Part shown: positions 26,679-36,435 of the stretch, piece after piece
Numbering within the stretch: the first letter of the stretch is position 1
Layout of the letters: every line of letters begins with the position of its first letter
From: Clostridium beijerinckii
GTDB taxonomy: Bacteria > Bacillota > Clostridia > Clostridiales > Clostridiaceae
DNA: 64,000 bases
Direction: 5' to 3'
NCBI RefSeq assembly: GCF_036699995.1
Contig: NZ_CP144906.1
Span: forward strand, 4,041,001 to 4,105,000
Notes under the pieces: generated by a model
What the model was told of the DNA's origin: nothing
Databases searched by the model: none
What the model saw: only the letters and a program-made list of their open reading frames with translations
Program-made: the position numbers and the translations under genes

Positions 26679-28496
26679 ATGAAACTTTTGAAACAACGTA
26701 GCATATTAAAAACTCTCTTTATCCCATATACCATATTATTTATAATTATCTTTAATTTTCTTATGTTTTATTTTGTAATGAATGAATCTACTAAAATTAA
26801 AACAAATGCTCTTACAACTCTTAATAGTAATATAAAAAATATTAATAACAATTTAGATGTTGAGATTAATTCTTTAGATACTCTATCTCAAAATATCATC
26901 TATTCTAATTTAATCAAGGATCATTTTATTAAATATATAAATTATAATTCTGAATCTTTGTCCAATCTATCTGAACACCAAAAAATTGATAATATTCAGA
27001 ACACAAAAATTTTATATGATTTATTGGTCACAATGATGGGACCTAACCATCCTATAGATCAGATTTATCTTTATGATTTGCATAATCTTGAATTAGGAGT
27101 TGGTTTAGATAATTCCTCTTCCTATATTTCAGTGAATAACAAGGCATGGTATGATGATGTTTTATCTTCTAAAGGCGATAAGGTTATTTACTTTAATAAA
27201 GATGATCGACTAGGCAAATATTCACCTTATGAGGAAGGTCAGTATTTCCTTTCATTATATCGCGTTTACTATAATACTCTTAATGTTCCACAAGGAATTA
27301 TTGAAGTTAAAAAGTCATTTAAAAATATTTTTACTATTATTAAAGATTTTAATAATGCTTATGGCAGTAATGTTTATATTTATTATAAAAATGGACAACT
27401 AATATATCCTATAGATCAAAGTTCATCTACAACTAATTATTATAATCTTATCTCTACTAATGTCGATAAAAATATAAGCAATAATTTATTTAAATATAAA
27501 AATGAATATGTATTATTTGATACCTCTTCATATAGTGATTTCACTATTGTGGCAACAATAGACAACTCAAAACTCATGTCTCCCATTTATGAATATATCA
27601 AAACAAATGTAGTGCTATCGTTATTAATTACCTTTGCTACTGCAACATTATCTTATTTTATTGCAAAAATTATTACCACCCCATTGAATAAAATATATAA
27701 TCAAGTTAGAGGTTTTCAGATAACTGACGATGCATCTACTAATTTTAAAGAAATAGATACACATATTACTGAATTAAATACTTTATTCAAAGCCTTTTTA
27801 AAAATGCAGCAAAAAGCAAAAAAAGCAATGACAAATGAATTAATTCTTCAAAATCGTGAAATGCAGTCAAAAATGTTGGCTCTTCAATCACAGATGAATC
27901 CACATTTTCTATACAATGCCCTGTCAACCATCCAAGCTATGGCTGATGAACAAATGAATGAAGAAATAATAATAATGTGCCAAAGCATTTCAAGAATATT
28001 AAGATATATTTCATCAGACAGTGAACAATTAGTTAGTTTAACCGATGAAATAGCTCATACCATTGATTATCTTCAGTGTATGCAGATTCGCTATGATAAC
28101 GATTTAACGTATACCCTAAACATTCCTGATGAGATGCAAAACATTAAAATCCCAAAACTTTGTTTGCAGCTCATTGTAGAAAATGCAGTAAAATTTACTA
28201 CAAAAACTGAGCTGCCTTGGCATATTGATATTACCGGTTATGTAACTGATACTCACTGGGAAATGCAAATTAAAGATAGCGGAAGTGGATTTGCAGAAGA
28301 CAATTTAAAACAATTGCAAGAAAAGATAGATTCAATCAACGCAAATGGAGTTCTTCCAAACTTAGAATTAAACGGAATGGGTCTTATGAATATTTATATT
28401 CGCTTTAAAATTTTATACAATGGAAAACAAATTTTTAGATTAATCAATAACACTCCAAATGGGGCGACTGTTATTATGGGAGGGATTAAATTATGA
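26679..28496 (+). CDS. YesM-type sensor histidine kinase
   Basis: A 605-residue sensor. A transmembrane helix at ~14-36 and another at ~305-325 flank an external Cache-like domain; HAMP follows, then the LytS/YesM-type kinase core with the phospho-acceptor histidine in QSQMNPHFLYNALST (~residue 409), followed by a HATPase domain with LIVENAVKF and GSGFAED. In Firmicutes such kinases sense extracellular oligosaccharides, often through the neighbouring binding protein. It is divergent from the GH31 cassette, and its stop overlaps the start of the AraC-type regulator gene by 4 bases (ATGA). AAGGA lies about 11 bases before the ATG. Confidence 0.9.
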   Translation: MKLLKQRSILKTLFIPYTILFIIIFNFLMFYFVMNESTKIKTNALTTLNSNIKNINNNLDVEINSLDTLSQNIIYSNLIKDHFIKYINYNSESLSNLSEHQKIDNIQNTKILYDLLVTMMGPNHPIDQIYLYDLHNLELGVGLDNSSSYISVNNKAWYDDVLSSKGDKVIYFNKDDRLGKYSPYEEGQYFLSLYRVYYNTLNVPQGIIEVKKSFKNIFTIIKDFNNAYGSNVYIYYKNGQLIYPIDQSSSTTNYYNLISTNVDKNISNNLFKYKNEYVLFDTSSYSDFTIVATIDNSKLMSPIYEYIKTNVVLSLLITFATATLSYFIAKIITTPLNKIYNQVRGFQITDDASTNFKEIDTHITELNTLFKAFLKMQQKAKKAMTNELILQNREMQSKMLALQSQMNPHFLYNALSTIQAMADEQMNEEIIIMCQSISRILRYISSDSEQLVSLTDEIAHTIDYLQCMQIRYDNDLTYTLNIPDEMQNIKIPKLCLQLIVENAVKFTTKTELPWHIDITGYVTDTHWEMQIKDSGSGFAEDNLKQLQEKIDSINANGVLPNLELNGMGLMNIYIRFKILYNGKQIFRLINNTPNGATVIMGGIKL

Positions 28497-29254
28497 CAAA
28501 TAAGATTACTTTTTCTGCTATTGTTGTAGAGGATGAGAGATTAATTGCTAAAAACATAATTAAAAACATATATAGAGCTAATGAGAGCTTTGAAGTCGTA
28601 GGAACTGCTAGTAATGGTAAAGAAGCATTAGAACTAATAGAATCCTTTCTTCCAAACATTGTACTCACTGATATTTGCATGCCAGTAATGGATGGCCTTG
28701 AGCTCTCCAAGTTTATTTTCGAAAAATATCCTTTTATCCATTGTGTAATAATTAGTGGACATAGTGATTTTTCCTATGCTAAAACTGCCATAAGATATGG
28801 GGTGTCCGACTATTTATTGAAACCTATTAATCTTGGCGAATTAACTACAACCTTGAATAAAATAGAAAAAAATCTTCTGGCAAGTCAAAACGATTTTAAA
28901 GTTGATGAGTTTTCTTACAAAAAGCCTAATGAAATTGTGGAGCTTGTGACTGAATATATAAAAAATAATTACCATGAAACAATTGATCTAGCTGCACTTG
29001 CATCACATTTTGGATTTTCAATTTCTTACTTAACAAAAATATTCACTAAATACATGAATATGACTCCCTCAAAATTTATTAAAGAGTATCGTATTAATAT
29101 CTCAAAACAATTATTATGGAATTTTTCTTTACCAATTAGCACAGTTGGTGAAAAAGTTGGCTATCCAGATCAATTTCACTTTAGTAAAACTTTCAAACAA
29201 ATTACCGGCATGAGTCCATCTGACTATAGAGAGCAATTAAAATTAATAAACTAA
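28493..29254 (+). CDS. YesN-type response regulator with AraC DNA-binding domain
   Basis: A 253-residue protein. The receiver domain (1-130) has D14/E13 and phospho-acceptor D60 in VLTDICMPVMDG. A C-terminal AraC-type double helix-turn-helix (~155-250) contains LAALASHFGFSISYLTKIF and the family signature VGYPDQFHFSKTFKQITGMSPSDYR. It is shorter than classical YesN because the middle linker is minimal. It is translationally coupled to the kinase gene and presumably activates the divergent GH31 transport operon. Confidence 0.9.
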   Translation: MTNKITFSAIVVEDERLIAKNIIKNIYRANESFEVVGTASNGKEALELIESFLPNIVLTDICMPVMDGLELSKFIFEKYPFIHCVIISGHSDFSYAKTAIRYGVSDYLLKPINLGELTTTLNKIEKNLLASQNDFKVDEFSYKKPNEIVELVTEYIKNNYHETIDLAALASHFGFSISYLTKIFTKYMNMTPSKFIKEYRINISKQLLWNFSLPISTVGEKVGYPDQFHFSKTFKQITGMSPSDYREQLKLIN

Positions 29255-29349
29255 ATATAGGGTTCCTCATTAAAAATTTGAAATATCTCAAGCAAAGAAA
29301 TTTGATACATGTTTGTGAAATGAGCATTTGAAAGTATTATCCCAAAATT

Positions 29350-29387
29350 ATATCCACTAGTATTATATCTAAATAACTAGTGGATAT
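29350..29387. terminator. bidirectional terminator between regulator and GH36 genes
   Basis: Perfect 12-bp arms ATATCCACTAGT (29350-29361) and ACTAGTGGATAT (29376-29387), followed by TTTT on the plus strand, between convergent genes. Confidence 0.75.
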
Positions 29388-29417
29388 TTTACATCTATAA
29401 TCTGTTTAATGAATTAA

Positions 29418-31538
29418 TCAGCGAATTTCACTTTTTTCCATATATATGCAAGCAGCTTGAAAGCTTTTATTAAGATTACATTGAAGCCTTCCGTCTATAA
29501 TCTTTGCATTTATTCCCTTTTCTCCAAAAATTGAATGTATAGAAAGTGAAAAGTTATCAGGCAAAGTCATCGATATGCCTTCCTCTACATTATTTTTAAA
29601 AGTGTGAATAATCATAATTGCTTTATTCCCATCATTACTTGTTCTAAGAATTCCCTGAAACCCTTCTGGATTCCTATAACTTTTTATTCTATTACCAAAA
29701 AACTGAGTATTCCCCTCCTTAATTATTGGTGAAATCTTTTTGTAAAAGGCTATGCCTTTATCTATTATATCCCACTGATTCTCATCTAAATTGTATATAT
29801 CACCAGATAGGCACATACGTCCTAGAAATGTGCTAATTAATGAATAAATTAATCTTCTACTTGAATCTTCCTTCCTAAAAACAGCCCAAATCTGATTCTG
29901 TCTAGGAAGTGTAGTGCGATGTAAATTAGCAGCAATTATTGGTATTTCATTGCATTCATGAGCATCTGAGAAAGATGTCATACTTGTTATTGACATCATT
30001 GATGGCTCAAGTCTATGGCCTCCAGAGGAACAATTCTCTATTACTATATTAGGTACTTCTCTCTTTATTTTTTTTATGAACTCTTGTGATGCAATAATTT
30101 TTTTTCTTAATCCTTCTCCCAATGATTCTGAACCATCACATCCAATTCCTATGTTATCATTATAATCTATCTTCAAGTATCCAAATCCATATTTTTTTAT
30201 TAAATCTATTACCTTTTTTGTCAAGTAGTTAATAACATATGGATCTTCCATATCCCAGAATCGTCTATTACCCGTTGTAATTGGAACTCCATCACGCTTT
30301 AATTGGTGCTCTGTATTATTGAATGAATCTGAATCACGTCCTGCCACCTCAATTTCAAACCATATTCCAGGTATCATACCACAAGACTTTATTATTTCAA
30401 CTGCATTTTCAAGCCCTCCTGGAAACATCTCTGAAGATATGTCCCAATCTCCCATGCTGCAATCCCAGTTCCTATTTGACGCTTTATACCATCCGCAATC
30501 TATTACTAAGTATTTAATTCCTTTATTTTTAATGCAATTAGCAATTTTATATATATTTTCATAAGTAGGGTTTCCCCATGTTGTACAAAATTCATTAAAT
30601 ACTACTGGTAATTCTTCTTCTACCTTAATATTTTGTTCTAACAACGCTTTATTATGAAATTGCGTTAACCTTTGGCATAATAAATCAATATCTCCTTGTG
30701 AAACAGATACTATTGAAGTAGGAGTAGTGAATTTCTCTCCAGGTAAAACATCTTTTACCCAGTGTCCAAATTCCCTATCTGCAAGTCCGCCTGATAGACA
30801 TATAGAATTATCATTTCTATAAACTTCTAATTGCCATGAAGATGCACATGCAAGTTGCACTCCCCAACATACATTACGCTTTTTATCTTCAATTGCTGCA
30901 AACGGAAAATATTTTCTTACAGGCATAGAACCAACTTGTCCAAATCTTTCACAACGCACACCATATAATGACCATGATGGCTCTAGCTGTATGTCTTCTA
31001 CTGGAATAGATTCTAATCTCCCCTCAGAACTCCATACACTTCTAATTCTATGTAGTATAAGAGAATTAGAAGCATCATCCTCTTCAAACGGAGTTATTCC
31101 TCCTACCGAAAAGCTTGATAATAGTTCTATAGATACTTTCGATTCACTAGTATTTTTGAAGCTTGTTATTATCTCAATTGCACTATATCCGAAGTACCAT
31201 ATAACCTTATGTTCTAATAAATATCCTCGTGAATCAACTAAAATTGTTTTTATTATTCTGCAATCATCCTTCTCTTCACAAGTCTGGCAATGATATTTCA
31301 GATTTAGCGTTGTCATACTGTTTCTCATAGTTACCCCATGTGCAAATCCATTTGGATAATCATCACCAATTATTTTTATCTGTATTAATGAATCTAAATT
31401 ATATTGCTTCTGATAATCAACTAGATATTCAAGCTCTGTCGGAATCATGTTAAATTCTATTTTTCCACTAGAATTATCTATTATATATTGAATTAATATA
31501 TCTCCGCAGCAAAATTTTGAAAGTAATTCCTTACTCAT
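29418..31538 (-). CDS. GH36 alpha-galactosidase-type glycosidase
   Basis: About 706 residues with the GH36 layout: N-terminal beta-supersandwich (~1-310), central (beta/alpha)8 barrel (~315-620) and C-terminal sheet. The nucleophile is the Asp of GYLKIDYND, in place of the more usual KWDxNR. The acid/base region is NCSSGGHRLEPSMM followed by SFSDAHE. VIDCGWY and GIWFEIE are further barrel-strand motifs. No signal peptide: it acts inside the cell on imported alpha-galactosides. The divergence from canonical motifs means alpha-N-acetylgalactosaminidase or another alpha-glycosidase is possible. The ATG at 31538 is chosen because GGAGGG lies 6 bases upstream. It is the last gene of the second CUT1 cassette. 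Confidence 0.85.
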   Translation of the reverse strand: MSKELLSKFCCGDILIQYIIDNSSGKIEFNMIPTELEYLVDYQKQYNLDSLIQIKIIGDDYPNGFAHGVTMRNSMTTLNLKYHCQTCEEKDDCRIIKTILVDSRGYLLEHKVIWYFGYSAIEIITSFKNTSESKVSIELLSSFSVGGITPFEEDDASNSLILHRIRSVWSSEGRLESIPVEDIQLEPSWSLYGVRCERFGQVGSMPVRKYFPFAAIEDKKRNVCWGVQLACASSWQLEVYRNDNSICLSGGLADREFGHWVKDVLPGEKFTTPTSIVSVSQGDIDLLCQRLTQFHNKALLEQNIKVEEELPVVFNEFCTTWGNPTYENIYKIANCIKNKGIKYLVIDCGWYKASNRNWDCSMGDWDISSEMFPGGLENAVEIIKSCGMIPGIWFEIEVAGRDSDSFNNTEHQLKRDGVPITTGNRRFWDMEDPYVINYLTKKVIDLIKKYGFGYLKIDYNDNIGIGCDGSESLGEGLRKKIIASQEFIKKIKREVPNIVIENCSSGGHRLEPSMMSITSMTSFSDAHECNEIPIIAANLHRTTLPRQNQIWAVFRKEDSSRRLIYSLISTFLGRMCLSGDIYNLDENQWDIIDKGIAFYKKISPIIKEGNTQFFGNRIKSYRNPEGFQGILRTSNDGNKAIMIIHTFKNNVEEGISMTLPDNFSLSIHSIFGEKGINAKIIDGRLQCNLNKSFQAACIYMEKSEIR

Positions 31539-31589
31539 TATTTCCCTCCAAAAACTCATTATTTTTTTATCTATTCACTTTAATTATTT

Positions 31590-32438
31590 CTATCCCTTTA
31601 CTGCTCCTGAAGTAAGACCTTTTACAAATTGTTTTTGAGCGAGTAAATATAGAATCACAATAGGGAAAGTTCCATAAAACACAAAAGCAAAAACATTTCC
31701 CCACTCTGCTGCATGCGGACCTATAGCTGTATATATACCAACTGTAATAGTCTGCTTTTGTCCTATAAGCAAAGGAGTTAAAAAATCATTCCACATAGAT
31801 AATCCTATAAATATTGCAGTAGTAGCAGTACATGGTTTAAGAAGTGGAAATATTATCTGCCAAAATATTCTAAAAGATCCGGCCCCATCAATTGCTGCCG
31901 ATTCCTCCAGTTCTATTGGTATTGCACCTATGAATCCGTGATACATAAATACTGAAAATGAAATACTACCTGAAACAAATACAAGAACTAATGCTGGAAA
32001 ATTGCCCATAAGACCAAAGTTTTTAAAGATTGTAACCAAAGGCATGTACACTATTGCGTACGGAACCATAAGTCCAAGTATAAAGAAAACATATAGGAAT
32101 CTTGCCATTCCATTTTTTGTCCTTGAAGTATAATATCCTGCCATAGCCGAAACTAATATACACAAACTAGTTCCAAATACAGTAATAACTAACGAGTTAT
32201 AATACATTGAAGAAATCTTTAGATTTGGGCTTGTGATTACATATTTGAGATTTTCTAAAGTTGGATTAATTGGAAAAGATAATGGATTTTTACTTATTGC
32301 ATCTGTTGTTTTAAATACATTTATTATAGTCAAATAAAGCGGTGCACCAAAGAATATAATAGAAATAGTTAAAACTAATTTAGGTATTATTGAAACTTTG
32401 TCTATCTTACTACCTTTTTTAACTTTATTTATCATCAT
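31590..32438 (-). CDS. CUT1 sugar ABC transporter permease (MalG type), second cassette
   Basis: About 282 residues, six transmembrane helices, EAA loop LEESAAIDGAGSFRIFWQIIFP near residue 185 (with ESAA instead of EAAA) and the C-terminal FVKGLTSGAVKG. The ATG at 32438 follows the stop of the MalF-type gene by one base, and GGAGG lies 12 bases before it. An earlier in-frame TTG sits directly on the ribosome site and is unlikely. It pairs with the 32440-33306 protein; no ATPase is encoded nearby. Confidence 0.9.
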   Translation of the reverse strand: MMINKVKKGSKIDKVSIIPKLVLTISIIFFGAPLYLTIINVFKTTDAISKNPLSFPINPTLENLKYVITSPNLKISSMYYNSLVITVFGTSLCILVSAMAGYYTSRTKNGMARFLYVFFILGLMVPYAIVYMPLVTIFKNFGLMGNFPALVLVFVSGSISFSVFMYHGFIGAIPIELEESAAIDGAGSFRIFWQIIFPLLKPCTATTAIFIGLSMWNDFLTPLLIGQKQTITVGIYTAIGPHAAEWGNVFAFVFYGTFPIVILYLLAQKQFVKGLTSGAVKG

Positions 32439-32439
32439 A

Positions 32440-33306
32440 CTAGCTTTCAACCTCCATTCTTCTAGATAAATTAATCTGTAATATGGATATTGTACCAGTA
32501 ATAATAAATAAGATTAATGCAATTGCTGAGGAATATCCAAGCATATTATTACCAAATGCTTGAGTTATAATATTATAAGCAATTGTTTCTGTGCTATTTC
32601 CAGGTCCACCATCAGTTATAACTTTCACAAGATCAAACTGCCTCATTTCAGTTATAATACTCATTAATACGCTTATAGTAATTCCTGGTATAATCATAGG
32701 AAATGTTACATTTTTAAACTTATCCCATATACTTCCGCCATCAATTGTACATGCCTCATATAATTCTGCTGGTACAGTTTGTAATGATGCTAAATAGATT
32801 ACCATATTGAAACCTACAGTTTTCCAAATTTCAATTATACAAATACTTCTTATTGCATTTTTTGCATTTCCAATATAATCTTGTTGCAAACTTGTAAGTC
32901 CTACAGCACCTAAAATACTATTGAGAGCTCCTGTATATGATAATATTGATATCCATATGAACGATACTGCAACTGTACTTAATACGTATGGCATAAAAAA
33001 TATGCTTCTAAAAATATTCGTTAACTTTCCTGCCTTGTTTAATAATATAGCAAAAACTAGTCCTAAAATATTAACTACAACTGTAACTGTAATTGCAATA
33101 GTGAATGTTACTTTTATAGCATTTAAAAGTCGTGCATCTTTAAATAAATTTATGAAGTTGTTAATGCCTACAAACTTTATACTACTTGATGCTATACCAT
33201 TCCAATTAGTAAAGCTTAAAAAAAATGCTACCAAAATAGGTATGATTAATAATGCAGTATATATAATAAATGCTGGAGCTGCAAATAACATTGATTTTTT
33301 TCTCAT
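32440..33306 (-). CDS. CUT1 sugar ABC transporter permease (MalF type), second cassette
   Basis: A 288-residue permease with six transmembrane segments and the EAA loop YEACTIDGGSIWDKFKNVTFP near residue 190. GGPGNSTETIAYNIITQAF precedes the last helix. GAGGTGAG lies about 6 bases before the ATG. It stands between the binding-protein gene (33406) and the MalG-type gene. The ligand is inferred to be an alpha-galactoside from the GH36 gene in the same operon. Confidence 0.92.
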   Translation of the reverse strand: MRKKSMLFAAPAFIIYTALLIIPILVAFFLSFTNWNGIASSSIKFVGINNFINLFKDARLLNAIKVTFTIAITVTVVVNILGLVFAILLNKAGKLTNIFRSIFFMPYVLSTVAVSFIWISILSYTGALNSILGAVGLTSLQQDYIGNAKNAIRSICIIEIWKTVGFNMVIYLASLQTVPAELYEACTIDGGSIWDKFKNVTFPMIIPGITISVLMSIITEMRQFDLVKVITDGGPGNSTETIAYNIITQAFGNNMLGYSSAIALILFIITGTISILQINLSRRMEVES

Positions 33307-33405
33307 AACTAACTCACCTCTTTTATTTTAAAGGCAACCTCGACACTAACAAAATTCGAGACTGCCTAATAAATATCTTTCTAATACCTTTTTTAAATAT
33401 ATAAG

Positions 33406-34701
33406 CTAATTCTGTTTAGACGCTTGTTGTAATCTTACTTGTTCAGCATCCCAACTATCTAATTCTTGAGAAATGTCTGCACCTACAAATATTTTTTGTA
33501 ATGATTTAAGTTGAAAATCCTCCCATCCAGTTGGTAGTGAGTTATCTCCAACAACTTTAGTTATTTCAGGAACTTCTTTATAACCTTTATAATTATCCAT
33601 ATATTTTGTTTGTAATGGTCCTAAATCATAAGTTACAGTATCTTTTGTTACAGGGAATGTCCCATCAGCCTGCAAATAATATTTATAAATTTCTTTATTT
33701 CCACCTAATACATATTCGCAGAATTTAAATGCAGCATCTTTATGTTTTGATGTATTTGATACTGCCCAATATTGAGGCATTGTACAGTAGCTCTTAACCC
33801 CTGTCTTTGCAGGCATTACAAAAGCTCCAATATCATTGTTATTTGCTTTATCTAACGAAGGAGCAAGCCATCCACCATCAAACATCATTGCTGCACTACC
33901 TTTTATAAATTCAGCGGAAGCTTGAGTATATCCGTATGACATAGATCCTTTATGGAAATATCCTTTTTTATTGAGATCCTGCCATCTTGTCAAAACATCT
34001 TTAACTACTGGATTATTCCACTTGACCTTACCCGACAAAACATCAGAGTTAAAATTAGGATATGCTTCTTCTATTTCAGAATTCGCAACACCCGTCCAAT
34101 AGCAAGATCCTGTAGCCCAAATATCTTTAGATCCGCCAGTAATCAAAGGCACATATCCCTTTGCTTTTAGTTTCTCACAATCTTCAAGAAACTCGTCCCA
34201 AGTCTTTGGAACATCTTTTATTCCCGAATCATCAAATTGCTTTTTATTATAGTACACTTGCCCTCTATACGCTTTGTACGCAGGAATAAGCACATTTTTA
34301 CCATTAGATTTCACCTTAGCTGTATCCTCAAATTTAGATAATAAATCAGTAGGCACTTCTGCATAAATCCCGTCTATTTTGGAAAGTTCCACAGGATCTA
34401 TATTAACATCTGGGAAATTACCTGATGCCATAAGTGTCTTTAAAAACTGTGGTCTGCTGTCTCCAGTCATAAGAACCTTCTCAATTGTTATATCTGGATT
34501 ATCTTTTTCAAATGAATCAAATATATGTTTCCAAAAATCGGCAGTATAATTATCTGTCTCAAAAACTGCTACGGAAATTTTAACTTTCCCATCACTATTT
34601 GTTTCATTTGCTTCAGTACTACTACCTGAAGTACTCCCACATCCAGCAAAAAGTGATATTACAACTAAAGTAAATAAAATCAAACTAATATATTTTTTCA
34701 C
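33406..34701 (-). CDS. CUT1 sugar-binding lipoprotein, second cassette
   Basis: A 431-residue family 1 solute-binding protein. Residues 1-20 form a lipoprotein signal ending in the lipobox LFAGC; a serine/asparagine-rich linker follows, then the binding domain (KVKISVAVFETDNYTADFW onward). The late DGGWLAPSL segment is typical of the sugar-binding branch. It is the first gene of the cassette binding protein - permease - permease - GH36. A 10-bp palindrome TTACCGGTAA (34756-34765) lies about 55 bases upstream of the start and may be part of the control region of the cassette. Confidence 0.92.
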   Translation of the reverse strand: MKKYISLILFTLVVISLFAGCGSTSGSSTEANETNSDGKVKISVAVFETDNYTADFWKHIFDSFEKDNPDITIEKVLMTGDSRPQFLKTLMASGNFPDVNIDPVELSKIDGIYAEVPTDLLSKFEDTAKVKSNGKNVLIPAYKAYRGQVYYNKKQFDDSGIKDVPKTWDEFLEDCEKLKAKGYVPLITGGSKDIWATGSCYWTGVANSEIEEAYPNFNSDVLSGKVKWNNPVVKDVLTRWQDLNKKGYFHKGSMSYGYTQASAEFIKGSAAMMFDGGWLAPSLDKANNNDIGAFVMPAKTGVKSYCTMPQYWAVSNTSKHKDAAFKFCEYVLGGNKEIYKYYLQADGTFPVTKDTVTYDLGPLQTKYMDNYKGYKEVPEITKVVGDNSLPTGWEDFQLKSLQKIFVGADISQELDSWDAEQVRLQQASKQN

Positions 34702-34845
34702 AAATTACTCCCCCCATAAATTTCTATCTTGATCTTTAATATAAGGCAAGAAATATTACCGGTAAACTTTTCAATATCCTTAATTAAATATTACTCTCAG
34801 CACCAATTGCAATCAATTACAATAATTATACAAAGACTATAAATA

Positions 34846-36435
34846 TTATACTTTTCTAAAATCTCCTGGATTTATACCAGTGTATTTCTTAAAAATTGTG
34901 TAAAAATAATTGTTATTTACAAAACCGACTTTCACTGATATATCACTTGCCTTCAAATTTGTATTTAAAAGTAACTCTTTAGCCTTATCAATTCTTACCT
35001 TATTAAGATAATCTGTAAAGAACTCTCCAGTTTCAGTTTTAAATATTCTTCCTAAATATGCTGAATTTATATTCATACTATTGGATAATGTCTTTAACGA
35101 TATTTCCTGTGAATAATATTTTTTTTCTATATGTTTAATAGAATTAGATACTACTTTAGAGAACTTTTTATTTTTCAATTGCCTAATAATATTAAATATT
35201 TCAGCTACAGATTCTAAAAGTTTTTCCTTTAAAGCATTTATATCCCTAACATTTTCTATTTCACTAAAAGCATGATTCTTAAAACTTAATAAGTCTTTAG
35301 CATTAATATTGAATTCTTTAGCTGCATTAAATATGCATATTAATAATTCTAATGAACCATTTATAATTAAATCTTGTTCTATATTTTGTTTTCCTTCTAT
35401 AATACAGTCATATATTTGACTAATATATGATTTGACTTCATCTTCTTTACATAACTTTATGTGATTACTTATTAGATCAAAATTAATCATTAAAATATCA
35501 GTATTCTTTTTCTTATACCCACGTATACTATCAAAAAAAAGCACCTTATTATATCCGAAGATAAATTTGTAATTCAAACTTTCTATTGCCTCTTTATAGG
35601 ATCGATGCAAATCCCTATGCGAAGATATCATAGCTCCGACAGCCGCAACTGAACTAATTTTTAGATGCTTTTCTATGCCATTTATGCATTTATTTAATAT
35701 TTCATTAACTTCTGCAAATGTGATTTCAGCGTCTGTATTTCTAAAAATCACAGTTATATTTCCAATTTTATCTTCAAAAACTATTCCATGAATATATCGC
35801 TCTATAATTTCTTCACATATATTTAAAGCTTTAAACCTTTTTAAATGTACAGAATTTTCCTCATCAACAGCTTCACTTATCTCATAAAAATTACATTCTA
35901 TAACTGCGATACACATCTGTGAACAATATAGATTTATTTCAAGCAATTCTTGCTTTTCTCTAAATTCCTTCAATGTAATTTCATTACTTATTATTCTATT
36001 TAATGTATTATTCCTTAACAGCACTGTACTTTCTTTTTTTTGACTCTCAGAAAACATTTCATTTTCTATACGTTCTAAAATTTCCTTTATAGTATTATTT
36101 AATTCATCTTTATCAACAGGCTTTAAAATATAATTCTCAGCACCATATTTCATTGCTTCCCTAACATATAAGAAATCATCATATCCACTCAAAACAATAG
36201 TTCTTATATTCATGCTATTTAATTTTATCGCCTTAATTAGCTCTATACCGTTCATAAATGGCATTCTGATATCTGTAATTACAATCTTGGGGTTATGTGA
36301 TTTTATAATTTTCAGAGCTTCTTCTCCATTAGATGCCTGACCTATTATCTTCATACCATATTCTTCCCAACAAATTATTTCTATTAATCCCTCTCTAATT
36401 ATCGATTCATCATCAACTATTAAGACTCCATACAT
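34846..36435 (-). CDS. YesN-type response regulator, AraC family, long form
   Basis: A 529-residue regulator. The receiver domain (1-125) has acidic pair D8/D9 and phospho-acceptor D55 in VITDIRMPFMNG. A long middle region (~135-410) is typical of YesN. The C-terminal AraC-type helix-turn-helix pair (~425-528) contains LKTLSNSMNINSAYLGRIF and VGFVNNNYFYTIFKKYTG. It overlaps the upstream kinase gene by 16 bases. It lies directly before the GH36 cassette on the same strand and is the likely activator of its promoter. Confidence 0.92.
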   Translation of the reverse strand: MYGVLIVDDESIIREGLIEIICWEEYGMKIIGQASNGEEALKIIKSHNPKIVITDIRMPFMNGIELIKAIKLNSMNIRTIVLSGYDDFLYVREAMKYGAENYILKPVDKDELNNTIKEILERIENEMFSESQKKESTVLLRNNTLNRIISNEITLKEFREKQELLEINLYCSQMCIAVIECNFYEISEAVDEENSVHLKRFKALNICEEIIERYIHGIVFEDKIGNITVIFRNTDAEITFAEVNEILNKCINGIEKHLKISSVAAVGAMISSHRDLHRSYKEAIESLNYKFIFGYNKVLFFDSIRGYKKKNTDILMINFDLISNHIKLCKEDEVKSYISQIYDCIIEGKQNIEQDLIINGSLELLICIFNAAKEFNINAKDLLSFKNHAFSEIENVRDINALKEKLLESVAEIFNIIRQLKNKKFSKVVSNSIKHIEKKYYSQEISLKTLSNSMNINSAYLGRIFKTETGEFFTDYLNKVRIDKAKELLLNTNLKASDISVKVGFVNNNYFYTIFKKYTGINPGDFRKV